Counted from the first letter of the stretch, positions 1 through 9,003 are shown. The stretch is 64,000 bases of DNA from Phycisphaerae bacterium (GCA_029260075.1 JAJDDY010000056.1:56204-120203), one strand, 5' to 3'. Numbers and translations are program-made. Notes: generated from the sequence alone by a model not told the origin.

Positions 1-182
1 ACGCCGAACAGCTTGCGGAGCATACCAATCACATATTCGTAGGTGTGATCGTCGTCGTCGAGAAGGATGACATGGTACGCGTCCGGTCGCTTCTTGGTTT
101 CACTGCGTGCAGGCTCGACGCGTTCAACTGCAAGCGTCCCCTGCTCCTCCGGTTCGATCGTTATGGTTCTGCTCGTGCTCAT
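1..182 (-). CDS. clpS: ATP-dependent Clp protease adaptor ClpS (partial, N-terminal 60 residues)
   Basis: The minus strand reads from an ATG at 182 to the window edge without a stop. The protein starts MSTSRTITIEPEEQ and continues with a core, RPDAYHVILLDDDDHTYEYV, followed by GMLRKLFG. This matches the ClpS fold, whose hallmark is VILLNDD followed by T and a (V/E)x(V/M) helix. ClpS delivers substrates with N-terminal Leu, Phe, Trp or Tyr to ClpAP. Here Asp stands in the position usually filled by Asn of the NDD motif, which normally contacts the substrate alpha-amino group; that is a visible difference, its effect unknown. Only 12 bases separate this start from the miaB stop, so the two are probably co-transcribed. 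The C-terminus lies outside the window. Confidence 0.82.
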   Translation of the reverse strand, partial: MSTSRTITIEPEEQGTLAVERVEPARSETKKRPDAYHVILLDDDDHTYEYVIGMLRKLFG

Positions 183-194
183 GTTACGCCATTA

Positions 195-1721
195 TTAACG
201 ACGACCCGGGTTTGATGCAACCGCCGCCGGCCCGCCCATGACCGGCAACGAAGTTTCCGTGCCCAAACCACCGTCAATCGCCGGAACCGAAAACGCCGTC
301 ATCGTGCCGTGCAACGTCAGCGCCGTGGCTGCGTTGATCCGCACGTCGGCGAATTGACCGATGTGCTCCGGCTTGCCGGGGAATACGACGATTCGATCGG
401 TTCGTGTTCTTCCGACCAACTGATCGCTACGCCGCCAGCTCACCTCCTCGCCCCGGGTTTGCTCCGCCTCCTGCGCCTTGATGGCTGCCTTGCTGTAGCC
501 TTCAACCAGCACGCGCACGGTGCGGTCCATTATCGACTGATTGGCCACAAGCGACAACCGCAGCTGAGCGTCGAGAAGCTCGTGGTTGCGCCGGCGCTTC
601 ACTGCGTCCGGCACGTCGTCTTCAAGCCGCTTGTCAGCCACGGTACCCGGTCGTGGAGAATACTTGAACACGAAGATGTTCTTGAATCCACACCGCTCGA
701 TCAAGTCGAGTGAGGCTTTGTGATCTTTTTCTGTCTCGCCCGGAAATCCGACGATGAAATCCGTAGCCAGCGTCAAATCCGGAACACGTGCTCGTCCGCG
801 TTCGATGAGCGCCGTGTACTCTTCGATGGTGTATTGACGGCGCATGCGACTGAGCACGTCGTTGCTTCCACTTTGCACGGGCAGGTGCAAGTATTCACAG
901 ACCTCGGGCACGTCGGCCATCACGTCGAAAATGTCGTCGGAAAAATCGCCGGGATGGCTCGTCACAAAACGAACCCGATCGATACCGTCAACCGTCGCCA
1001 CGCGGGCGAGCAACTCCGCAAACGCGACCGGCTGGCCATCGACGCTATGAATATAGCTGTTGACCGTCTGACCCAAGAGCGTCACTTCGCGCGCCCCGCG
1101 TTCGGCGAGCATAGCCGCCTCGCTCACGATTTGCTCCGACGGTCGACTGCGCTCGGGACCGCGCGTGAACGGCACGACGCAGAACGTACAAAACTTATCG
1201 CAACCTCGCTGCACGCGAATGTACGACTGAAGAACGTTCGCATCCGGCGCGGGTTCGCGTGACAAGTCCAGCGCCTCGACGGAATCAAAATCGAGTGCCC
1301 GCTGTAGCGGTGTGTTTTTTCTGGATTGCGAATCGGAAAGCGCCACGGCACGCGAGCGGTCGGCCTGGACCTCGTGAATGAGTGCGGGGATCTTGTTGAG
1401 TTCCCCCGGCCCGCACACAAGGTCGACATGCGGCATCTTCGAAAAAATGCCGTCCGGGTCGCGTTCGGCCATACATCCGATTACGCCGACCACCATGTCG
1501 TCGTGCTGCTCTTTGGGGAGTCGTAGCGCCCCCAATCGCGAGAGCACCTTGTTTTCCGCATGGTCGCGTACGCTGCACGTGTTGAGCAGCACAACATCGG
1601 CGCTGGTCATGTCGTCGCACGATTCGTATCCCTCGGCGCGCAACTGACCCAAAACGAGCTCGCTGTCGAGCACGTTCATCTGACAACCCATGGTCTCGAT
1701 GAATACCGTCTTGTTCTTCAT
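195..1721 (-). CDS. miaB: tRNA-2-methylthio-N6-dimethylallyladenosine synthase MiaB
   Basis: Methylthiotransferase that adds a methylthio group to i6A37 of tRNA using two iron-sulfur clusters. The start at 1721 gives MKNKTVFIETMGCQMN, the usual MiaB opening; an upstream in-frame start would add 29 unrelated residues. The N-terminal UPF0004 domain shows cluster cysteines C13 (TMGCQMN), C49 (NTCSVRDHAENK) and C83 (IGCMAERD). The radical-SAM domain has C174-x3-C178-x2-C181 in RGCDKFCTFC. A TRAM-type RNA-binding domain follows, ending with GQFADVRI. At 508 residues it is somewhat longer than many MiaB proteins because of a C-terminal tail rich in Gly, Ala and Pro. The TMGCQMN motif favours MiaB over MtaB or RimO. 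It is followed at 12 bases by clpS. Confidence 0.93.
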   Translation of the reverse strand: MKNKTVFIETMGCQMNVLDSELVLGQLRAEGYESCDDMTSADVVLLNTCSVRDHAENKVLSRLGALRLPKEQHDDMVVGVIGCMAERDPDGIFSKMPHVDLVCGPGELNKIPALIHEVQADRSRAVALSDSQSRKNTPLQRALDFDSVEALDLSREPAPDANVLQSYIRVQRGCDKFCTFCVVPFTRGPERSRPSEQIVSEAAMLAERGAREVTLLGQTVNSYIHSVDGQPVAFAELLARVATVDGIDRVRFVTSHPGDFSDDIFDVMADVPEVCEYLHLPVQSGSNDVLSRMRRQYTIEEYTALIERGRARVPDLTLATDFIVGFPGETEKDHKASLDLIERCGFKNIFVFKYSPRPGTVADKRLEDDVPDAVKRRRNHELLDAQLRLSLVANQSIMDRTVRVLVEGYSKAAIKAQEAEQTRGEEVSWRRSDQLVGRTRTDRIVVFPGKPEHIGQFADVRINAATALTLHGTMTAFSVPAIDGGLGTETSLPVMGGPAAVASNPGRR

Positions 1722-1891
1722 GGTCTGTAGAAACGCCTCGCGCGACCCATTGCAACGTAGCGATTGTAGTTCGATCGGCCCTGATCGACAATCGGCGTGA
1801 TGAACCATGATTCGGCGCTGGCCGTAGCATAGGTGCAGGCCTGGTTTGAGCGGTTGATGTCGGTCCCGGCAAATGCTCTGTCACGCATCGA

Positions 1892-1955
1892 ATGGCGGGT
1901 TTACCGAGCGACGGGTTTACCGAGCGACAGGTTTACCGAGCGACAGGTTTACCGA
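1892..1955. repeat. 16-bp tandem repeat (GGGTTTACCGAGCGAC)
   Basis: About three and a half head-to-tail copies of a 16-bp unit, first base varying G/A, run directly into the left arm of the GAGCCGCGACCGT hairpin repeat. The unit looks like the outer flank of that hairpin (TTTACCGAGC), so the array may be slippage-type amplification of the repeat edge. Confidence 0.75.
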
Positions 1956-2071
1956 GCAGCGACCGTAAGGAAGCGGACGTTTGAAATCCGTCGGGTGGCC
2001 CACCACTGTAGAGATGGGCCACCCAGTCGGTCGTGACGGCTTGGGAACGCTCCCTCACGGTCGCGGCTCGG
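1952..2071. repeat. Palindromic interspersed repeat, family A (GAGCCGCGACCGT hairpin) enclosing a GGGTGGCC hairpin
   Basis: Left arm 1952-1975 and right arm 2048-2071 are near-perfect inverted copies (CCGAGC-GCGACCGTAAGGAAGCG against CGCTCCCTCACGGTCGCGG). Between them lies a second inverted repeat, GGGTGGCCCA at 1993 and TGGGCCACCC ending at 2024. The same outer hairpin recurs in at least ten intergenic spaces of this window. This fills most of the 1722-2237 gap between divergent miaB and the DUF1573 gene; I see no gene there. Confidence 0.8.
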
Positions 2072-2237
2072 ATCGAACGAACCCATCGATTCAGTCGAGG
2101 CGATACTCTTGACGATACGGACGGATCGCCGCCGAGGCTTACTTCAGTGTTACTTCCCACGCGAGCGCGGACTGCGTAGAATCCGTGCGAACGACGGCGG
2201 ATGCGATCGATTCCGTGTCGTGGGACATTCAAGCTGG

Positions 2238-3629
2238 ATGTTGAACCACATGATCACCGCAACCTATCGATGTTTGATGGCGTCGCTAGTGCTAACGACG
2301 TGGGCAATGGGACAGCTTCCGCCCGTTCCCAAGACCGCCCCATCCGGCGGCCCGGACGAACCGAACCTCCTGGTCGCACAACGGTTCTACGACCTGGGCA
2401 CGATGATCGAGGGCGACAAGACCAACGTCAGTTGGCTCTTGGAGAATCGCGGGCAGGCTCCGCTGGTGATCGAATCCACCAAGAGCACTTGCGGATGCAC
2501 CGTGGTTTCGCTCACGGACGATCAGAAAATGATCGCACCGGGTGCCACGTTCGAGCTACAAGCCAGCTTCGACAGCACAGGTCGTCACGACGTGCAGAAC
2601 AAGAGCGTCAAGGTCTACAGCAACGACCCCCGTGAGCCGACCCTCGAGCTCTCATTCACCGTGAAGGTAGAATCGCTCTATCGCATCGATCCACGCGGTA
2701 TTGTGAATCTGCGGGCCATCCGGCGCGGAGCCCTGGCGGAACGCACGATCGATTTGATCCCCACGTCACCGGACAAACCCATCAAGCTCCTCGCCATCGA
2801 CTGCGCAAAGACAGCGCAGATTCTCTTCAAGCAAGAACCGCTCGAAACACCAACCGGACCGGGCGTGCGAATTCGAATGACGGTCGGAAACGATCTGGCG
2901 TTGGGCAAGCTCTCCACCAACGTCACACTGCGTGTTGACGTGGGCGGTATCCAAAGAGAACGACTCGTCAGACTCCGCGCCGACATCATCGGCGATCTCA
3001 CTTGGCATCCCAAGGTGCTGGACAGCACGCGCCACTCGTCCATTCGCGGCAAACGATTCGCGCCGATCATCGTCAAGTCGACGAACAAGTCGCGCTTCGA
3101 CATACTCAGCGCTTCGGTCGAACCGCCCAACCTCTTCGACGTATCGTTCGAACCGGGGCCTCCAAGGTTGAAACCACACAAGTACTCGGTCGTCATCACG
3201 CTGCGCGACGACGCTCCAGCCGGACCGTACGGGGCCACAATCATCGTAGAGACCAGTAGCCTTGACCAGCCCACGATTCGAATTCCGACGTTCGGCATCG
3301 TGGCCCCGACGATCGAAGTTGAACCATCGATCATCGTGTTGCGGGCGGATGGCACTGACGTGGGTCGGCGACGACGCCTGACGGTCCGGGTTCCGCCGCA
3401 GGTCACGCTCGACATCACCGGCGTGAGTTCCAGCCTCAGCGCCGTCACGGCCACAATCGACCGCGAGGCCAATGCCCGCTATCATCATCTTTGCTTTCTG
3501 AACATCTCGCTCGATGGGACGCTGCCCAAGGGCGAGCATCGTGGCGTGTTGACGCTGACTACGAACATCGACGGGGCGCGGAAAATCGAAGTACCGATTC
3601 GCATCGACGTACCCGACGGAACGGGCTAG
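2238..3629 (+). CDS. Exported DUF1573-domain protein
   Basis: The protein begins MLNHMITATYRCLMASLVLT, a plausible Sec signal peptide ending near AMGQ. After it comes a DUF1573 module (FYDLGTMIEGDKTNVSWLLE, then STKSTCGCTVV and an IAPG motif), which has the Ig-like fold common in secreted planctomycete and Bacteroidota proteins. The remaining ~300 residues look like further beta-sandwich repeats with no catalytic motif. Function is unknown; such proteins are usually taken as structural or scaffolding proteins of the envelope. The start at 2238 was chosen because the upstream in-frame stretch overlaps the intergenic repeat; ATG 2250 is an alternative. No clear Shine-Dalgarno sequence precedes either. 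Confidence 0.8.
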   Translation: MLNHMITATYRCLMASLVLTTWAMGQLPPVPKTAPSGGPDEPNLLVAQRFYDLGTMIEGDKTNVSWLLENRGQAPLVIESTKSTCGCTVVSLTDDQKMIAPGATFELQASFDSTGRHDVQNKSVKVYSNDPREPTLELSFTVKVESLYRIDPRGIVNLRAIRRGALAERTIDLIPTSPDKPIKLLAIDCAKTAQILFKQEPLETPTGPGVRIRMTVGNDLALGKLSTNVTLRVDVGGIQRERLVRLRADIIGDLTWHPKVLDSTRHSSIRGKRFAPIIVKSTNKSRFDILSASVEPPNLFDVSFEPGPPRLKPHKYSVVITLRDDAPAGPYGATIIVETSSLDQPTIRIPTFGIVAPTIEVEPSIIVLRADGTDVGRRRRLTVRVPPQVTLDITGVSSSLSAVTATIDREANARYHHLCFLNISLDGTLPKGEHRGVLTLTTNIDGARKIEVPIRIDVPDGTG

Positions 3630-3701
3630 CGCTTGGTAGCGCGAGAATCAGCAGGTGCGTCACTGCATATGTGCTCTGTCACGCATCGCATGACGGGTTT
3701 A

Positions 3702-3726
3702 CTGAGCCGCGACCGTAAGGAAGCGG
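3702..3726 (+). repeat. Family A repeat, solitary left arm
   Basis: CTGAGCCGCGACCGTAAGG followed by AAGCGG is the left arm of the family A hairpin. No matching right arm follows; instead a GGGTGGCCCATGGC segment (family D remnant, about 3747-3810) runs up to the next gene. It appears truncated. Confidence 0.7.
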
Positions 3727-3859
3727 ACGATTGAGATCCGGTCGTGGGTGGGTGGCCCATGGCTTTGGCCGCGGGGGACACGAATCGGGATTGGATTCGC
3801 ATCGACGCACCGAATGGATTGGGCTACGGACCCGATCAATAGACATGGAGGACTCCGCT

Positions 3860-4075
3860 GTGACCGACGCCAACGTGGTGGCCATGGACAACAATAACGC
3901 CGAAACGAAGCAGGCGGATAGGCCGAAAATCGATTGGGAAGATCCGTCGATCCCGCCGGGCGATTCCCCGCCCATGCCGCGCTGGCCTTTGGCCGCTTTC
4001 GTCGTAGCGTGGGTCGGATGGCTCGGATTCCTGTTAATGATGGCCCTTTCGCGCACCCATGGCCCGGTGGTATAG
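3860..4075 (+). CDS. Small single-pass membrane protein, unknown function
   Basis: A 71-residue protein: an acidic and polar N-terminal half (DNNNAETKQADRPKIDWEDP, then Pro-rich SIPPGDSPPMPR) and one C-terminal transmembrane helix (WPLAAFVVAWVGWLGFLLMM) ending SRTHGPVV. The GTG at 3860 is preferred because GGAGG at 3847-3851 sits eight bases upstream; an ATG at 3845 would add five residues. I do not recognise the family. The layout resembles small membrane anchors that are common as lineage-specific proteins. Confidence 0.5.
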   Translation: MTDANVVAMDNNNAETKQADRPKIDWEDPSIPPGDSPPMPRWPLAAFVVAWVGWLGFLLMMALSRTHGPVV

Positions 4076-4140
4076 ACCGCCTGTGGATTGCGTATTGTGG
4101 GACCAACTCGTGCTCCGTCACACCCCGAATGGCGGGTCTA

Positions 4141-4221
4141 CCGAGCCGCACCCGTGAGGAAGCAGACGTTTGAAATTCGGTCGTGACCGCTTGAAAACGC
4201 TCCCTTACGGCCGCGGCTCGG
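4141..4221. repeat. Family A palindromic repeat
   Basis: Left arm 4141-4164 (CCGAGCCGCACCCGTGAGG...) and right arm 4198-4221 (CGCTCCCTTACGGCCGCGG...) form an imperfect hairpin with a 33-base loop. It lies in the 4076-4495 gap, which also holds a GCCATGGCCAAGCG segment (4253-4279) and one family C unit. Confidence 0.8.
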
Positions 4222-4252
4222 ATCGGAAGAACCCGTCACTTGAGGGTTGGGG

Positions 4253-4279
4253 GCCATGGCCAAGCGTAGCGCGGCCATG
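4253..4279 (+). repeat. GCCATGGCCAAGCG repeat (family E)
   Basis: A 27-bp segment whose close copy lies at 37311-37337. The copy falls inside the open 5' extension of the metalloprotease reading frame, which is why that extension is doubted. Confidence 0.6.
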
Positions 4280-4389
4280 CCGTAGCCATTCCCAAGGACT
4301 CATGCCCGCGCCTTCGGCTTGGGCATGGCACCCACGCAGGCCGTCCGTGCCTACGGGCTGCACGCGGTCAAACGCGCAAAAGCGCTCAT

Positions 4390-4418
4390 GGATCACCGGC
4401 TGGAAGCCGGTGCCACAC
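4390..4418 (+). repeat. Family C repeat (GGATCACCGGCTGGAAGCCGG)
   Basis: A 29-bp unit containing the inverted repeat ACCGGCTGGAAGCCGGT and ending TGCCACAC. Five more copies occur in the window in both orientations (20461, 27235, 40586, 59475, 59688), all intergenic. Confidence 0.75.
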
Positions 4419-4495
4419 TTTCTTGAGCTGGCTGTTAGAATGTCGGTCCAACAGGGTTCAAGAATGGCCCACTAAGGAAGGGCGACGCTCCATCC

Positions 4496-6331
4496 ATGAT
4501 CGGCCCGACGGATACGTACCTGCGAAACCTGTCCGCCCTTCGCCGCTGGCAAGCGCCAGTCGCCAACGTCGTCGAACAGACTGACATCCCAAACGGCGTC
4601 ACCCGCACCCAGGGTCGCGACCAATGCGACACGTTTCTCCTCCGCTCACCCGACGGCCAACTCATCTGGTTCGGGCGCTCGTCCACGCCAACCATATCAG
4701 CCCCGGAAACCATGACGCGATTCGCCGACACCGGACGCAACGTGATACTTCCCGGAATTATGACCGGGCATGAACCACTCGTCGCACTGCAACGCATGCC
4801 GCTTCATTGCGCCGTGTTCGTCGCGGAACGAGACCCGCTTCAGCTCAAGCTGGCCATGCACGTCTGCGACTACGTCGACGCACTCAACGCCCGACGCCTC
4901 GTTATGATCATTGGCGAAGGCGAGACGCTGGTCGACGGGTTGCGCCGCTTCTTCGAACAGAATTCCGGCTTTGAACTGCCGGTCAACCTCTTCCCCCTCC
5001 CGCAAAGTAGCACGCCGGATCTGGCGGCGTTGCAATCGTCGATCGAACGAGCGGGGCAAATCGTCACGGACCTTCAAGCCCACGTCGTTGCCTCTCAGGT
5101 CAAACGATTGGCCGACAAACAGAGCGAGTCAACTGATGAGCGCCTGTGCGTGGCCATCCTCAGCACCGACGCCTCACCTACGGCGTTGCAGCAGGCGTCG
5201 CGCGTGGCGAAGGCGTACGGCATTCTCGACACGCAATGCAGTTTGGGCGTACCCGACCGACCCGATCGATGCCACGTTTCCGCACGACTCGGCGCCATCG
5301 TCGACCACGGCGCCAACGCCATCTTGTTCATCAATAGAGGGGCGGAAACGCTTCGCACATTGCTGCCGAAGCATCTACCTATAACGTCGTGGTATGCTCC
5401 GGGTACAATAATTCCAAAGAACATCGCAGAGGGTGTGTCACCTAATGAGCGGTTCTTGGCCACATCGCTAACCGTTCGTGAAGAACTCATCGGCGCCGGC
5501 GTCGACGCGCGCGTCATCTACCTAGCTCCGCCCGCCGCAGAGGACGCCGCCCGACGGTCTGACGCGACCGGCGAGGGACGTGTACCGCCCGCGAATGATT
5601 CGGTCACCGTCATCGCCGACGTCTTCGACGACGACGCGGACGCGTGCAACCTGAAACTCACAAGTCATCGCACGCTCTGGTCATCACTACACGCCGTGGT
5701 CGAGCGGTACGGGGTAGCCGCCACGCCGGACCAGCTCACGGATTACCTGCATCTCGCTCAACGCGAAAGTGGAGTGAAGATCGGAGAGCAGGCCGTGCTG
5801 ACGCTGCTGACCGACTGGGCGCGGTCGCGCCTCCTGCCAGCCGCCGTAACGCGGGCGTCGGTTCGCAGACTACGCCGCAACAATCACCGCGTGACGCTGT
5901 GGGGACCAACAGGGCTCAACCTGAACGACGAAGCCTTGGACTACCGTGGACCGATTCCACCCTCGCGACCACTCCGTGATACCCTGGCCGGTTCCCGCGT
6001 TCTTGTGCTCCCATCGACATCGCCCACGACAATCCAAACCGCCCTTGACGCCCTCGCGCTCGGAACACGGGTGATCGTTCGACAGCCGGACGTAGATTTC
6101 GCATCCGAGTACCCCGGCTTGACTGACATAGCCGACCACCTCAACCTGTACGCGACCGACTCCGAATTCGACAGGGCGCTGCGCAGGGGCAAGACCCAAG
6201 ACGATGGCGACGGACCCGCGCAGGCTGTTGCGCTCGTTCAAACCCGCCACACGGTCGCGGTCCGTTTGAAGGGCCTGTTCGCTGACGTTCGCGAACGCTC
6301 GGCGTCATCGCCCGGACAACAAGGCTCCTAG
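4496..6331 (+). CDS. Glycosyltransferase-like protein with MAF-like N-terminal region
   Basis: A 611-residue cytosolic protein. The first ~170 residues (YLRNLSALRRWQ, then NVILPGIMTGHEP and AVFVAERDPLQLKLAM) follow the layout of the N-terminus of the DUF115/MAF protein at 31560-33479 (FLRNMRALWRRDP, VVSGLGLGYH, FVLCAEPSVELI). The C-terminal third (LWGPTGLNLND, then LAGSRVLVLPSTSPTTIQTALDAL, broken here as two parts of one motif) resembles the sugar-nucleotide-binding half of GT-B enzymes, including the P-S-x-x-E/Q-T-A-L pattern where a donor-binding Glu is usual. Donor and acceptor are unknown. The ATG at 4496 has AAGGAAGGG at 4474-4482. It begins a four-gene operon; DUF554 starts one base after its stop. 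Confidence 0.55.
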   Translation: MIGPTDTYLRNLSALRRWQAPVANVVEQTDIPNGVTRTQGRDQCDTFLLRSPDGQLIWFGRSSTPTISAPETMTRFADTGRNVILPGIMTGHEPLVALQRMPLHCAVFVAERDPLQLKLAMHVCDYVDALNARRLVMIIGEGETLVDGLRRFFEQNSGFELPVNLFPLPQSSTPDLAALQSSIERAGQIVTDLQAHVVASQVKRLADKQSESTDERLCVAILSTDASPTALQQASRVAKAYGILDTQCSLGVPDRPDRCHVSARLGAIVDHGANAILFINRGAETLRTLLPKHLPITSWYAPGTIIPKNIAEGVSPNERFLATSLTVREELIGAGVDARVIYLAPPAAEDAARRSDATGEGRVPPANDSVTVIADVFDDDADACNLKLTSHRTLWSSLHAVVERYGVAATPDQLTDYLHLAQRESGVKIGEQAVLTLLTDWARSRLLPAAVTRASVRRLRRNNHRVTLWGPTGLNLNDEALDYRGPIPPSRPLRDTLAGSRVLVLPSTSPTTIQTALDALALGTRVIVRQPDVDFASEYPGLTDIADHLNLYATDSEFDRALRRGKTQDDGDGPAQAVALVQTRHTVAVRLKGLFADVRERSASSPGQQGS

Positions 6332-6332
6332 C

Positions 6333-7118
6333 ATGTGGTCGATCCTCAACGGAACCATCGTCAACGTCGCCACAGTAGCCATCGGGAGCCTTGCAGGCCT
6401 CTCCATCGCCGCCAAGCTGCCGGATCGATATCAAAAGATCATCCTTACGTCGCTCGGTCTGGTCACCATCACGCTGGGGATCGATGCAGCCGTCCTCGAA
6501 TTCTCCAAAACCGTCACGCGCGCCGGGGCCTTGGTCGACCACGACGGAACCTACGGTGCCCGCATCGCCATGGTGATGATCGGCTCGCTGCTTCTCGGGT
6601 CGATCCTGGGGACCGCCCTCCGCCTCCACAGCCGAATCGAGGCGCTCGGCTCGTGGATCCACCGGCGATTCTCCAGCCAAGACGGCACGAGCTTCGCCGA
6701 AGGCTACCTCACGGCCAGCGTGATTTTTTGCGTTGGTCCGCTCACCTTGCTGGGGTGCCTACAAAACGGGGCCGAACACAACCCAAGCCTGCTCTATATC
6801 AAAGCGCTGCTCGACGGGTTCTGCTCACTGGCTCTGGCGGCTGCCTTCGGTTGGGGCGTGCTGGCGAGCATTGTGACCGTGCTGGTTTTTCAGGGCGGTT
6901 TGTCCATGCTGGCGTCCATCGCCGGCGATCCCCTGGACGATCTGTCCCGCTCGCTGATGACCGTCGTCGGCGGCGTGATACTCTTGGCCACGGCGCTGAT
7001 GATGCTTGATATCAAGAAGATTCCCGTGGCGGACATGCTGCCCGGCATGTTCCTCCCCCCGCTGATGGTCTGGCTCGTAGAACGGGTTTCTCCGGGATTA
7101 TTGTTGCCCTTATCGTAG
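6333..7118 (+). CDS. DUF554 family integral membrane protein
   Basis: The sequence opens MWSILNGTIVNVATVAIGSL and has repeated small-residue-rich helices (SLGLVTITLGIDAAV, MVMIGSLLLGSILGTAL, SVIFCVGPLTLLG, LALAAAFGWGVLASI), the signature of DUF554 (YdfK-like) proteins of about 230-260 residues with six or seven transmembrane segments. The biochemical function is not established. A central insertion (about residues 95-125) carries a polar loop, HSRIEALGSWIHRRFSSQDG. The start lies one base after the preceding stop, so translation is probably coupled, and bpt follows after 24 bases. Confidence 0.85.
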   Translation: MWSILNGTIVNVATVAIGSLAGLSIAAKLPDRYQKIILTSLGLVTITLGIDAAVLEFSKTVTRAGALVDHDGTYGARIAMVMIGSLLLGSILGTALRLHSRIEALGSWIHRRFSSQDGTSFAEGYLTASVIFCVGPLTLLGCLQNGAEHNPSLLYIKALLDGFCSLALAAAFGWGVLASIVTVLVFQGGLSMLASIAGDPLDDLSRSLMTVVGGVILLATALMMLDIKKIPVADMLPGMFLPPLMVWLVERVSPGLLLPLS

Positions 7119-7142
7119 GGCAGTTCCTACAATGAACGTGTC

Positions 7143-7886
7143 ATGAGTGACGTTCGAACAAGCCAGGGTGTCGTCTCCACATCGCAAGGCGATCAAGACG
7201 CACTGCGGTACGTCTCCGCCGAATCAGACTGTCCCTATCTCCCCGAGGCCAGGGCGCGAACGGAAGCGTACGGGGTCGATCGCCTGGACGGTAAGGTGTA
7301 TGAGCGGTTGCTGGGTCGTGGGTTTCGCCGAAGCGGGCGTGTCGTCTATCGACCGCGCTGTCTGAACTGCAACGAGTGTCGATCGATCCGCATACCGACG
7401 GATCAATTCGTCATGTCGCGATCCCTTCGCCGCGTGTGGCGTATCAACACCGACCTTCGTGTCGAAGTGAACGAGCCACAGGCTACGCCGGAAAAATTCG
7501 ACATATTCCTGCGCTACCTCGACAAACAACACGACGACACCATGACACGAACGATGGAGGCCTACCTCGAGTTTCTATACAACACGCCCGCCCCTTCGAT
7601 CGAGTTCGACTATTTTCTCGGCGAGCGCTTGGTCGGCGTCAGTTTGGTCGATCACTGGTCGTCCGGTCTGAGCAGCGTCTACATGTACTTCGATCCGGAC
7701 GCCATGACCCGAAGCCTCGGAACCTACTCCGTGCTGTGGGAAGTCGACTACGCCAAGCGCCACAACATCTCGTACTACTATCTCGGTTACTTTGTGGCCA
7801 ACAGCCCCAAGATGGCGTACAAATCTCGCTTCCGCCCGAACGAAATTCTCGTCGGGGACAACCGCTGGATAACGTTTCGAGAGTAG
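7143..7886 (+). CDS. bpt: Aspartate/glutamate leucyltransferase (bacterial protein transferase, Bpt)
   Basis: Transfers leucine from Leu-tRNA to proteins with N-terminal Asp or Glu, making them ClpS/ClpAP substrates. Visible motifs: CPYLP near residue 30; YRPRCLNCNECRSIRIP with the paired cysteines; DHWSSGLSSVYMYFDPD; LGTYSVLWEVDYA; YYYLGYFVANSPKMAYK; and FRPNEIL. At 247 residues it has typical Bpt length, including the conserved C-terminal domain shared with eukaryotic Ate1. Bpt rather than Ate1 specificity is inferred from bacterial origin and size. It is the third gene of the 4496-9003 operon. clpS (window start) and aat (33.5 kb) belong to the same pathway but lie elsewhere. Confidence 0.92.
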   Translation: MSDVRTSQGVVSTSQGDQDALRYVSAESDCPYLPEARARTEAYGVDRLDGKVYERLLGRGFRRSGRVVYRPRCLNCNECRSIRIPTDQFVMSRSLRRVWRINTDLRVEVNEPQATPEKFDIFLRYLDKQHDDTMTRTMEAYLEFLYNTPAPSIEFDYFLGERLVGVSLVDHWSSGLSSVYMYFDPDAMTRSLGTYSVLWEVDYAKRHNISYYYLGYFVANSPKMAYKSRFRPNEILVGDNRWITFRE

Positions 7887-7896
7887 CGACAAAGGC

Positions 7897-9003
7897 GTGA
7901 CCAGCTCATCTGCCAGCGCGTCCATCCTGCGGCGGCGATCGTTCGATCGCATCCTCATCATCAAACCGAGTTCGCTCGGCGACATCATCCACGCCCTGCC
8001 CGTGCTGCACGGTCTTCGTGGACGCTACCCGAACGCGCAAATCGACTGGCTGATAGCTTCGCCGTTTTCGTCGATGCTCGAAAATCAACCAGACCTGAAC
8101 GAAGTGGTCGAGTTCGATCGGCAACGCTTCCGCCGCGTTGGGCGTAGTCCCTCAGCGACCGCGGCGTTCGCGCGATTCATCAAGCAACTGCGCGCCCGCC
8201 GATACGACCTGGCCATTGATCTGCAGGGTCTGTTTCGCGCCGCGTTCATGACTTGGGCAAGCGGCGCCAAGGATCGCATCGGCCTGTACGAGGTTCGCGA
8301 AGCCGCTTGGTTATTCTACAACCATCGCACCGCCCAAACCGAATACAACACGCACGCCGTCGACCGCTACTATGGGGTGGCTGAACTTCTGGGGTTCGAC
8401 GACATGCCGATTCAATTCCATATCACGATCGAAGAATCGCTACGGTCCGAAGCGATGGCCCTACTGGACGACCGGGGTGCACGCACCGGCACGCGGCTGA
8501 TCGGCGTTGCCCCCGGCGCTCGATGGGACACCAAGCGGTGGCCGGCCGCCAAATTCACCACCCTGATCGACGACCTGCATGAAAACACGGGATTACAATG
8601 TGTTCTGATCGGCGGGCTGGATGATGTTCCGCTCTGCGGTTCGATCGCGGGCGCGTGCCGCGTCGCCCCGATCGACCTCGCCGGCCAGACAAGCCTGCGC
8701 CTGCTCCCGGCCGTGGTTCAGCAGACCCAACTCATCGTCGGCCATGACTCCGGGCTCATGCACCTGGCCATCGCACTGGACCGCCCCGTCGTCTGCATTA
8801 TCGGCCCGACCAACGCCGATCGAACCGGCCCCTATCAGCTCCCCGAATCCATCGTTCGCCTCGACCTGCCCTGCGCCCCGTGCAACCTGCGACAGGTGGC
8901 TCGATGCCCACACGAACATCGTTGCATGCGCGATCTGGATGTGTCGACGGTATTGTCACGGGCAGAGCGCCTGCTCGCTCAGGTCGCCGTCGAATCCGAA
9001 TAG
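7897..9003 (+). CDS. Glycosyltransferase family 9 (LPS heptosyltransferase-like)
   Basis: GT-B enzyme of the ADP-heptose:LPS heptosyltransferase family. Motifs: ILIIKPSSLGDIIHALPVL at the N-terminus, GVAPGARWDTKRWP at the start of the second Rossmann domain, VGHDSGLMHLA for sugar-nucleotide binding, and a C-terminal cysteine cluster CAPCNLRQVARCPHEHRCM typical of the family. Length 368 matches. It presumably adds a heptose-like sugar to an outer-membrane glycolipid; the exact position is not deducible. The frame opens with GTG at 7897, ten bases after the bpt stop; AAAGG at 7892 is closer than ideal. It is the last gene of the operon. Confidence 0.85.
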   Translation: MTSSSASASILRRRSFDRILIIKPSSLGDIIHALPVLHGLRGRYPNAQIDWLIASPFSSMLENQPDLNEVVEFDRQRFRRVGRSPSATAAFARFIKQLRARRYDLAIDLQGLFRAAFMTWASGAKDRIGLYEVREAAWLFYNHRTAQTEYNTHAVDRYYGVAELLGFDDMPIQFHITIEESLRSEAMALLDDRGARTGTRLIGVAPGARWDTKRWPAAKFTTLIDDLHENTGLQCVLIGGLDDVPLCGSIAGACRVAPIDLAGQTSLRLLPAVVQQTQLIVGHDSGLMHLAIALDRPVVCIIGPTNADRTGPYQLPESIVRLDLPCAPCNLRQVARCPHEHRCMRDLDVSTVLSRAERLLAQVAVESE

